This document shows positions 24,718 through 30,871 of a stretch of 41,784 bases of DNA, piece by piece. The stretch covers positions 1 to 41,784 of the forward strand of contig JAFVCN010000023.1 of NCBI GenBank assembly GCA_017479205.1, written 5' to 3'. The notes under the pieces are model-generated. The model did no database searches. It had not been told where the DNA came from and was given only the letters and a program-made list of their open reading frames with translations. The position numbers and the translations under genes were made by a program. Every line of letters starts with the position of its first letter. Position 1 is the stretch's first letter. This stretch comes from Candidatus Saccharimonadota bacterium. GTDB taxonomy: Bacteria > Patescibacteriota > Saccharimonadia > Saccharimonadales > Saccharimonadaceae.

Positions 24718-24773
24718 ACAGGATGCGGTTTTTCCTCATCCTGTACTCCTTTAAGCAGTTTTTGAAAGGAGTA
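24718..24773 (-). terminator. Tandem hairpins terminating the LPKTG-protein transcript
   Basis: In minus-strand order, a 9-bp perfect stem (TACTCCTTT/AAAGGAGTA, 24744-24773) is followed directly by an 8-bp perfect stem (ACAGGATG/CATCCTGT, 24718-24744) and a T-rich tail. The second hairpin is the likely terminator. The first also contains an AGGAG-like sequence, probably by chance. Confidence 0.75.
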
Positions 24774-24789
24774 ATTAGTTAGCGTCTAA

Positions 24790-26064
24790 TTATTTAGAAA
24801 GTTTTTTGAGTTGACGACGAGAAGCGATATAATATGCACCCCCAATACCGATTCCAGCGACAACAATAGTTCCCATTACGATTTCCGTCGGGCCCGTTTT
24901 TGGAAGCTCGCCCGGAGCACAATCACGATGAACTGTAATTTCTACTTTGTCATAACCTGTACCGTTCGCCGTAGCGACCGAAGCATTATTGTAGACTTTA
25001 GTATCTCCACATGGGAAGATATTTTTATCATCTGCAACTTCAACTTTATAAGTTAGATACATTGATTCGTCTGGTCTATAATCGCCAAGATTAATTCCGC
25101 CATCAAATAATTTGTCCGAGACAAAGTTGCCGTTTTCATTAAATGAGGCTTTGAAGAATGAAGTACCAGCAACATATTTTAGACCTTCTGGCATATTATC
25201 ATAAACGATAATAGATTTCTGATTAATTGTACCAGTGTTTTTATAGTCGATACGAAAATCTAATGTATCGCCAGGATTAACTGTGATTTTTTCAGTATAA
25301 TTCTGTTCTTTTTCTTTCGAAACAGTTTTCGAAATTTCAAAGTTTGGCTGATCGACGACAAAGCGATAAGTAACATAACCAGAATATTCGTTACAACCAG
25401 GAAGGGTTCCCCAAAGGTCATTCCAATATCCAAGTTTTGCACCTTGAGAACCAAACATTGCTTCGGAACTTAAAATCTGTCCGTCGATATTACCAAGGCT
25501 ATGGATAGTTGCTGAGTTAGCAACGTAGCGTGTTAAAACGGTAGATTTAGAATATGCATAGGCGATATCCCAAACTTCGCTCGGATCTGAGTTTGATGCA
25601 GAAATGATACCTTTAATAATACCATTTGTTCCAGCATTAACTCTTTCTGGCTGTTCGACACGAAGACGAACGTCAGTAGCGATACCAGCACCGCCGTATT
25701 CTGAACCGTTTAATTTAGATTTTGCGTTGTTATGGAACCAGATTGAGACCTCGTATTCTTGACCTACTTCTAGTTCAACTTTATCGACCAATTCGTCAGT
25801 TGTACCAGCTTTTCTGATACGGACGAAGTTTCTCTCATCACCGATTTTTGGGTTATCGGTAATTGAGTTAAATGTAACTTTTTCGGCCGGTTCCGCCCAA
25901 GTATAAGTTGGACGTTCTGGGCCCCAAGCTGTTGATGCTGCGCTGGCGTTACTTAGGGGCGTGACCGCCGCTACTGCTCCGCCGAACAGCAACAAAGCCG
26001 GAAGGAACTGACGGGCTGAACGCCTCATCGTTTCCCAGGTTTTTGTTTTTGTTTTTGTTCGCAT
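24790..26064 (-). CDS. LPKTG-type cell-surface protein with DUF11-like repeat domain
   Basis: This 424-residue protein has a long basic signal peptide (MRTKTKTKTWETMRRSARQF, hydrophobic core LPALLLFGGAVAAV, cleavage near ASA at about 43). A beta-rich ectodomain follows. A DUF11-like / isopeptide-type module lies at about 245-375 (ISKTVSKEKEQNYTEKITV, DTLDFRIDYKNTGT, VYDNMPEGLKYV). The C-terminus is a sorting-signal arrangement: LPKTG (387-391), a hydrophobic helix and a basic tail. Sortase anchoring to the wall is likely; no sortase gene is in the window. The N-terminal TKTKTKT is encoded by a tandem ACAAAA-type hexamer. It is 63 nt after the giant coiled-coil gene, so probably co-transcribed. 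Confidence 0.85.
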   Translation of the reverse strand: MRTKTKTKTWETMRRSARQFLPALLLFGGAVAAVTPLSNASAASTAWGPERPTYTWAEPAEKVTFNSITDNPKIGDERNFVRIRKAGTTDELVDKVELEVGQEYEVSIWFHNNAKSKLNGSEYGGAGIATDVRLRVEQPERVNAGTNGIIKGIISASNSDPSEVWDIAYAYSKSTVLTRYVANSATIHSLGNIDGQILSSEAMFGSQGAKLGYWNDLWGTLPGCNEYSGYVTYRFVVDQPNFEISKTVSKEKEQNYTEKITVNPGDTLDFRIDYKNTGTINQKSIIVYDNMPEGLKYVAGTSFFKASFNENGNFVSDKLFDGGINLGDYRPDESMYLTYKVEVADDKNIFPCGDTKVYNNASVATANGTGYDKVEITVHRDCAPGELPKTGPTEIVMGTIVVAGIGIGGAYYIASRRQLKKLSK

Positions 26065-26127
26065 TTTCGGGCTCCTTTCTTCCCTTTTAATTTGAACCTA
26101 TTTTAATTCCCCCTGCGCGTTTTTATT

Positions 26128-29100
26128 TTATTCTCCGTTATCAAAACGATTCATTGCTTCATTAACATAATTTTGATTTTCTTCTGGAGTATTGTTGTCT
26201 GCTGCTGATTCCTGATTTGCTTCAGAATCATTGATAGCATTTACTTCTTCTGGAGTTGAAGGTTCTTCAATATTCTGTGTACCTTCCTCATTCGAGACTT
26301 CATCTCTCCAGCCAGAAGTATCTTCGCTGTAAGTTGCATCTGTTGGCTCAGTTGCATCCTCATTTTTTTCTTCTACTGGAATCGTGATATTCTCAGCTGA
26401 ACTGCCAGGAGTGTTGTCGTTTACATAACCGTTTTCTTCTCCAGCTTCGCTTCTTGGAGTCTCGTCTTCTGGAGTTACCTCTCGCTGCGTCCAACCGTCG
26501 CCTTCTTCGCCAGGAAGAATATCGGTTTTACCATCATATTCCGTAGTAGCTTTTTCATTAGTTTCTTTTTCAGAGGTAACTTTTTCGTTAGTAATCTTCT
26601 CGTCCGTAATTTTCTCGTTCGTTACTTTCTCGTTTGTCGTTTTTTCATTTGTAGTCTTCTCGTTCGTTGTCTTCTCGTTCGTTGCCTTCTCGTTTGTCTC
26701 TTTTTCAGAAGTCTCTTTGGTTGTTTTTTCGTCTGTTTCCTTTGTCGTCTTTTCGTCGGTTTCCTTAGTTGTTTTTTCATCAGTTTCTTTAGTGGTCTTC
26801 TCGTCGGTTTCCTTCGTAGTTTTCTCGTCTGTTTCTTTAGTGGTCTTCTCGTCCGTTTCCTTCGTTTCCTTTTCTGACGTTGTTTTTTCATCAGTTTCTT
26901 TGGTTTCTTTCTCGGAGGTCTCTTTTGTCGTCTTTTCGTCGCCCGTATCTGGGTTATCGACAGTAATAAGGATTACCTGGCCACATTTTAGAGAAATTTC
27001 GATATCGTATTTCTCCATAATCTTTTTAGCTTCATCTTCTGAAGCACCTGCTGGGATAACTCCGACTGCGCGTAGATATCTGTCTTTATATCCGCCAGCT
27101 TCGTTAGAATTTAGCTTTTCTGAAGTAACAGCATAGAAATCTTCTTTTGCTGGGTTAGTTTCATCCTGCCAGACATATTGGAGAGAGCCATCAACATCTA
27201 CGATGTATAATGAACCATGCGACTCGCCCTGTTCGTGCTTAACTAATTTTACTTCTTGTCCATCAAAGAGATCGTTAAGGACATTAACTGACGAACCGTG
27301 CATTAACTCTCGTGCGTCTTCGTCGCTCTGCGCGATTTGCATAACGTGGTTCATTTCGTTAAGATTTGTGATTCCGTCGGTATCGCCATTAAGAACGAAG
27401 TCCGAACCGGCCATCATCGCAAATTGTCCAGCTTCAGCAAAGTCTGAAGAGCGACCGTAGAGATTCTCAAGTCCCTGCTCGCCGATTTCAGCTTTAGTCA
27501 TATTACCAGCATTCTGCATATCATAGAGCTTTGAAACGATATTATATTTACCTTGTTTTAAGCCCATTTCATCGCCAACTTCAGTATAGAAGTCGGATTC
27601 GCCATCCCAAAGATCAGTAGAGGTGTCAATCTCAAGGTTTTCTCCATCGACAATTACATTAATCGACTTCAAAGTTTCGTCTTCCATATCTGCTTCAAGC
27701 GACTGTTCTGAAGCTTTTTGTAAGAGCTGTTCCTGTCTTTGAGCATCAGCATCAGATCCAGTATTAGACTTAGTATCTACGTTATCTGACGCTTCGCTGA
27801 CAATCGCTTCTTGTGGAGCTGTTGGCTGGTTGACTGGAGGAATTGTAGCGCAACCTGCAAGACCTCTCATGACAGATAGGCCAAGCATAACTGTCATAAC
27901 TGCCTTTTTCCAGCCATGAAGTCCATATTTTTTCGCAGCGTTCTTCTTACCTTCTTTAGTACGATTTGAGCGATTAAAGAAGCCTTTGAGCTTCGAGAAT
28001 AAGCCTTTCTTTTCTGGAGCAACGTCTTCTTCGCCGTCTTCCATCATTTTGCCGACATCTTCCGCAGTCTTCTTCTGTTGTTCTGCGAGAATTTTATCTG
28101 CATTATCAGCGCTATAATTAAGTTTATCTTCATAAAGTGCGCGTACTGCCTTATCGAAATCTTCCTGAGAACCGAAGTACCTTCGGAAATCTTCATCACT
28201 GGCATACTCATCATAGAATTTTTGCCATTCTTCATCGCCAGCTTGTTCTGCGGCTTTATTTAGATTATCCTCACGAGCTTTAATTAATGCATCCATATCT
28301 TCTTTGAAAGCTGGATGTTTTTCAAGCCAATCGAGCGCAGCAGGATTGCCCTTTTCAATTTCTGCGGCTAGTTCTTTCTGAGCTAGATCCTGTTTAGCAT
28401 ACCAGTTTGCCATATTAAGTAGGCTTTCTGGATCCATTTTTTCTGGATCAGCGATGTCATTAAATGAACCTTCTAGGGCTTGGGCCTTAGGACTGTTATC
28501 TACTTTTGTGCGATATTCAGCAAGATATTTTGCAGGATTATCGATTTTATCTTGTGCCGCTTTTAGAGCTTCCTGATATTCTTCTTCTGTATTATATCCA
28601 TCATCAATATCATGAAGCCACTTTGCACTCTCAAGTTCCCTCTTTCCATCTTCAATAATCTGATTTAAAACAGTTCCGACTTGTTCAGCATCCTGATCTG
28701 CACGGTTCTGAAGTGCATCAAGTCTGCCTTCCGCTGCGGCTTGATGAGCTTTTCTAACTTCTTCAGCATACTCTTCTTCAGAGAATTCGCCATCTAATTT
28801 GCGAGTTTGAAGATCATCTAATTTATCTGCTAGAGCTTGTTCAATATTTTGGTCTGCAGCTTCCTGAGCGTTTGCCCCGCCAGAAAGCGCTTCGAGTCTT
28901 GCTTCAGCATCGCTTAATTTTGCGTCAAGCTCGGCTTTTTTCTTATCGTATTCTTCACCCCAAATATTGCCGTCATCTTTCTGCATCTCAAGTCCTTCAA
29001 TCGCCTTCTTAATATCGGCAATTTCAAGCTGGACTGCTTCTCTCTGCTGATCAACTTCGCCAGAAAGAAGTACATTCTCAGCGCTTCTTTCTTCGCCATA

Positions 29101-29511
29101 TTTATTATTAATCTTATCGATTTCTGCCCGATATTCTTCTTCAGCAGTCGTGAAAGTTCCGTTCTCTTTCTGCTCGCCACCAAGCTGTCCATCAAGTTTT
29201 CTAGTTTCTAGCTCATCAAGCTTATTCGCGCGTTCCTGATTTCTACGGGTAATATCATTGAAAGTTTCAACAGTCGAGAGGAAGGCTCCGCTTTTCTCTG
29301 CCTGAGCTTCGAGTTCTTCATCGTTCATAGAGTTTAAGCTCTCGAGTAGAGAAGTTGCACTTGCTAGTTTCTGCTTTAGTTCAGGGTGCTGATTTAAGTA
29401 TTCAAGCGCTTCCGGAACATTATTTTTTACGCGTTCTGCGAAAGTTGGCATATCATTCATAGCATCATCCGTATTAATTGATTGTCCTGGCTGAAATTCT
29501 GAATTGCTCAT
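26128..29511 (-). CDS. Giant coiled-coil protein with mid-protein membrane segment and KETDEKT repeats
   Basis: I do not recognise this 1127-residue protein. Residues 1-510 are acidic, highly helical and lack a signal peptide. They contain repeated units resembling SHOCT-type helices (KLDELETRKLDG, KLDDLQTRKLDGEFSEEEY, DIDDGYNTEEEYQEAL) and two VPEALxYLxxHPELK-like motifs. A basic stretch leads to a hydrophobic segment (about 535-553) ending in LAGC (C554), like a misplaced lipobox. A folded domain (about 590-850) follows, then a repeat stalk (about 858-985) of TKETDEK heptads and TNEKx pentads, and an acidic tail. Predicted topology: N-terminus inside, stalk outside (inference). It follows GAGGAGG and directly abuts the 29512 gene. 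Confidence 0.75.
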   Translation of the reverse strand: MSNSEFQPGQSINTDDAMNDMPTFAERVKNNVPEALEYLNQHPELKQKLASATSLLESLNSMNDEELEAQAEKSGAFLSTVETFNDITRRNQERANKLDELETRKLDGQLGGEQKENGTFTTAEEEYRAEIDKINNKYGEERSAENVLLSGEVDQQREAVQLEIADIKKAIEGLEMQKDDGNIWGEEYDKKKAELDAKLSDAEARLEALSGGANAQEAADQNIEQALADKLDDLQTRKLDGEFSEEEYAEEVRKAHQAAAEGRLDALQNRADQDAEQVGTVLNQIIEDGKRELESAKWLHDIDDGYNTEEEYQEALKAAQDKIDNPAKYLAEYRTKVDNSPKAQALEGSFNDIADPEKMDPESLLNMANWYAKQDLAQKELAAEIEKGNPAALDWLEKHPAFKEDMDALIKAREDNLNKAAEQAGDEEWQKFYDEYASDEDFRRYFGSQEDFDKAVRALYEDKLNYSADNADKILAEQQKKTAEDVGKMMEDGEEDVAPEKKGLFSKLKGFFNRSNRTKEGKKNAAKKYGLHGWKKAVMTVMLGLSVMRGLAGCATIPPVNQPTAPQEAIVSEASDNVDTKSNTGSDADAQRQEQLLQKASEQSLEADMEDETLKSINVIVDGENLEIDTSTDLWDGESDFYTEVGDEMGLKQGKYNIVSKLYDMQNAGNMTKAEIGEQGLENLYGRSSDFAEAGQFAMMAGSDFVLNGDTDGITNLNEMNHVMQIAQSDEDARELMHGSSVNVLNDLFDGQEVKLVKHEQGESHGSLYIVDVDGSLQYVWQDETNPAKEDFYAVTSEKLNSNEAGGYKDRYLRAVGVIPAGASEDEAKKIMEKYDIEISLKCGQVILITVDNPDTGDEKTTKETSEKETKETDEKTTSEKETKETDEKTTKETDEKTTKETDEKTTKETDEKTTKETDEKTTKETDEKTTKETSEKETNEKATNEKTTNEKTTNEKTTNEKVTNEKITDEKITNEKVTSEKETNEKATTEYDGKTDILPGEEGDGWTQREVTPEDETPRSEAGEENGYVNDNTPGSSAENITIPVEEKNEDATEPTDATYSEDTSGWRDEVSNEEGTQNIEEPSTPEEVNAINDSEANQESAADNNTPEENQNYVNEAMNRFDNGE
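26560..26940 (-). repeat. Codon-scrambled heptad/pentad repeat region of the giant protein
   Basis: In protein order, about seven copies of a 7-residue unit (TKETDEK) are followed by about ten copies of a 5-residue unit (TNEKT, TNEKV, TNEKI and similar). Adjacent 21-nt copies encode the same residues but differ at many synonymous third positions, for example TCG, TCA, TCT and TCC complements in the same place. Confidence 0.85.
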
Positions 29512-29910
29512 TTATTTGTCCTCCTCTAAAGCAAGATATTTTTCACGAAAGGCCGTCATCGCTTCTTCAGTAATCGTCTCCACATCGATTCCTGATTCAG
29601 CAATGATACCTTCAATTTCTTCATCACTAGCACCGTTATCAATTGCGCTTTCAAGTTTCTGTGCAGATTCTTCAGGTAAAGCATTTACAAGTTTGCGATT
29701 AATTGCATTCTCAAGTTTTTCTAAGAGAACGCCACGCAAAGCATCATTAGGCTCTACACCTTTATCTAGAATCATCTGTTCAACATAAATAGCTGTAAGC
29801 TGATCTTGGGTTAGATCCTCGATTATTTCGTCTGGAAGGTCTTGTCCTTCCGGTAGGTTTTTGAGCTGCTCAAAAGCCCTGGTTAGTTTTTCGTCTTCTT
29901 GTGGTGTCAT
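29512..29910 (-). CDS. Small acidic helical protein, partner of the giant protein
   Basis: This 132-residue protein is soluble, acidic and mostly helical. Two helix-rich halves can be seen: LPDEIIEDLTQDQLTAIYVEQ and LPEESAQKLESAIDNGASDE, both beginning LP(D/E)E. The second resembles the DUF5663-type module I associate with Candidate Phyla Radiation proteins; that identification is tentative. It has no signal or cysteine. Its TAA is directly followed by the ATG of the 26128 gene, whose ribosome site (GAGGAGG) lies in its last codons, so the two are tightly coupled and may bind each other. A consensus promoter lies about 60 nt upstream. Confidence 0.75.
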   Translation of the reverse strand: MTPQEDEKLTRAFEQLKNLPEGQDLPDEIIEDLTQDQLTAIYVEQMILDKGVEPNDALRGVLLEKLENAINRKLVNALPEESAQKLESAIDNGASDEEIEGIIAESGIDVETITEEAMTAFREKYLALEEDK

Positions 29911-29971
29911 AGTGTGGAGAAACCTTTCTTTTTTAGTGTTTTTATATTAATATATGACTTTTTCTGACCTC

Positions 29972-30000
29972 ATTTTAACGCTAATGTTTAATTATGTCAA
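29972..30000 (-). promoter_or_regulatory. Consensus promoter of the 29512-26128-24790 operon
   Basis: TTGACA (29995-30000), a 17-nt spacer and TAAAAT (29972-29977) on the minus strand. The -35 box directly abuts the terminator hairpin at 30001-30030. The transcript would have a leader of about 55 nt, unlike the leaderless genes. Confidence 0.8.
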
Positions 30001-30030
30001 CAAAAAATCGGAATTTTTTCCGATTTTTTG
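30001..30030 (-). terminator. Terminator of the small ORF transcript
   Basis: CAAAAAATCGGAA (30001-30013) and TTCCGATTTTTTG (30018-30030) form a perfect 13-bp stem with a 4-nt loop, starting 17 nt after the stop of the 30047 ORF. It is symmetric and could act in both directions. Confidence 0.85.
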
Positions 30031-30046
30031 TATAAAGGTTAAATTT

Positions 30047-30163
30047 TTAGCTAATTATCGTAGCAAGATGTCCTAATCTTTTAGCTATTCTAGCTTTTGC
30101 TTCAGGAGAGATCTCTTGCTTCGATATATAATTGGCCTCGTTTTCATAAAATTCGAAACCCAT
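30047..30163 (-). CDS. 38-residue small protein
   Basis: ATG at 30163 is preceded by AAGGAG about 10 nt upstream, and the ORF ends in TAA just before a strong terminator. The product starts MGFEFYENEANYISKQ and continues with a likely amphipathic helix (ISPEAKARIAKRLGHL) and a hydrophobic end (ATIIS). It has no signal peptide or cysteine and I recognise no family. Coding status rests on the ribosome site, the discrete transcription unit (promoter 30684-30712, terminator 30001-30030) and normal-looking composition in a region otherwise full of stops. It could be a regulator or membrane-associated peptide; no function can be assigned. Confidence 0.55.
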   Translation of the reverse strand: MGFEFYENEANYISKQEISPEAKARIAKRLGHLATIIS

Positions 30164-30677
30164 ATTTATTATTCTCCTTATTTACCTATTTTTATTTTTA
30201 TTATTTTAATGTTTACTTTTTATATAATGTGCGTATTACTATTTTATTTTTGTTGATGTAATATTTTTATATATTGAATACATTTTTTATAGTTCTTATC
30301 TGTTCTATCTTATCTATAATGGTTGAATAATTTTTGTATTCAATTCTCTGTTATCTTTTCTTTTTTGCCTGAACATTTTTCGATTCGTTTCAAACCGATA
30401 TATTGTCATCGCCCAGGACGGTTGTTGCTATCCCGACCAAGATTTTAAGATTGTCTTACATTGGTATCTCCTTTTGCCTTAAAGTTTGTATTTTTACCTC
30501 AGACTTATATTCTTCTCCTTTCGTTAATCTTTTGGTATTTTTGTCTTTCGTATAGGCGTTTTTCCTTTCTTTTTATTTTTATTATTTTCGACTCGTTCTT
30601 TGTCTTTGTTTAGGTTCGACCGTTTTTATTTATATTTGGGTTAGATTTGATTTATTTTTTGTTTTCTTTTCTAACTT
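30164..30677 (-). ncRNA. Putative ~510-nt A-rich untranslated RNA / long leader
   Basis: This stretch lies between the promoter at 30684-30712 and the 38-codon ORF. It is very A-rich on the transcribed strand and has stops in all frames. It contains several AAAGGAG-like motifs, one followed by ATG-TAA (30456-30461), and a more GC-balanced core at about 30380-30470. Near its 3' end are alternative stems (30273-30344). It could be a long regulatory 5' leader, a stand-alone RNA, or decayed coding sequence. I see no known RNA family (no tmRNA, RNase P, 6S or SRP landmarks). Confidence 0.35.
30456..30472 (-). other. Start-stop element (AUG-UAA) with strong Shine-Dalgarno
   Basis: On the minus strand AGGAG (30468-30472) is followed by 6 nt, ATG (30459-30461) and at once TAA (30456-30458). 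A ribosome initiating here would terminate immediately. Confidence 0.4.
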
Positions 30678-30683
30678 GTTTTA

Positions 30684-30712
30684 AGTGTATCATACTTATG
30701 CTTATTTGTCAA
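30684..30712 (-). promoter_or_regulatory. Strong sigma70 promoter of the small-ORF transcription unit
   Basis: TTGACA (30707-30712), a 17-nt spacer and TACACT (30684-30689) on the minus strand. It directs transcription leftward into the A-rich region and the 38-codon ORF. Confidence 0.75.
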
Positions 30713-30780
30713 CACTTTTTATGAAACATTTTTCATTTTTAGCAAATTAACAGAGGTAGAAAATCCTCAAAAAGTCCAGA

Positions 30781-30866
30781 AAAAACGCCTGGTTTAGTTT
30801 TTCTTCGACTTAAAATACTTCGCTAGTAAAGTAATAAACCGAGAAGATACACTAAAATAGGCGTTT
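30781..30866 (-). terminator. Extended terminator structure of ileS
   Basis: AAACGCCTGGTTTAGT (30784-30799) pairs with ACTAAAATAGGCGTTT (30851-30866) at 14 of 16 positions. It encloses further short stems (TCTTC/GAAGA, TACTT/AAGTA). On the minus strand the arm nearer 30784 is followed by a six-U tract, as expected for intrinsic termination after the ileS stop at 30872. Confidence 0.7.
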
Positions 30867-30871
30867 AGTTT

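Noticed and set aside
26560-26940. Possible CRISPR array in the 21-nt repeats
   Set aside because: The repeats are head-to-tail coding units with no spacers, in frame with a long ORF and with synonymous divergence; no cas genes are nearby.
26717-27136. Plus-strand 139-codon ORF rich in Val, Ser and Phe
   Set aside because: It is the antisense shadow of the TKETDEK repeat region of the giant protein; its repeats mirror those codons and it has no ribosome site.
29512-29788. Plus-strand Ser-rich ORF opposite the 132-residue acidic protein
   Set aside because: It is the complement of a gene with a consensus promoter and coupled translation; the serine bias is a shadow of Glu and Ala codons.
30164-30677. 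tmRNA, RNase P RNA, 6S RNA or SRP RNA in the long A-rich region
   Set aside because: None of the conserved landmarks I could check by eye is present (tRNA-like ends, GAGGAAAGTCC-type core, SRP GGAA loop).
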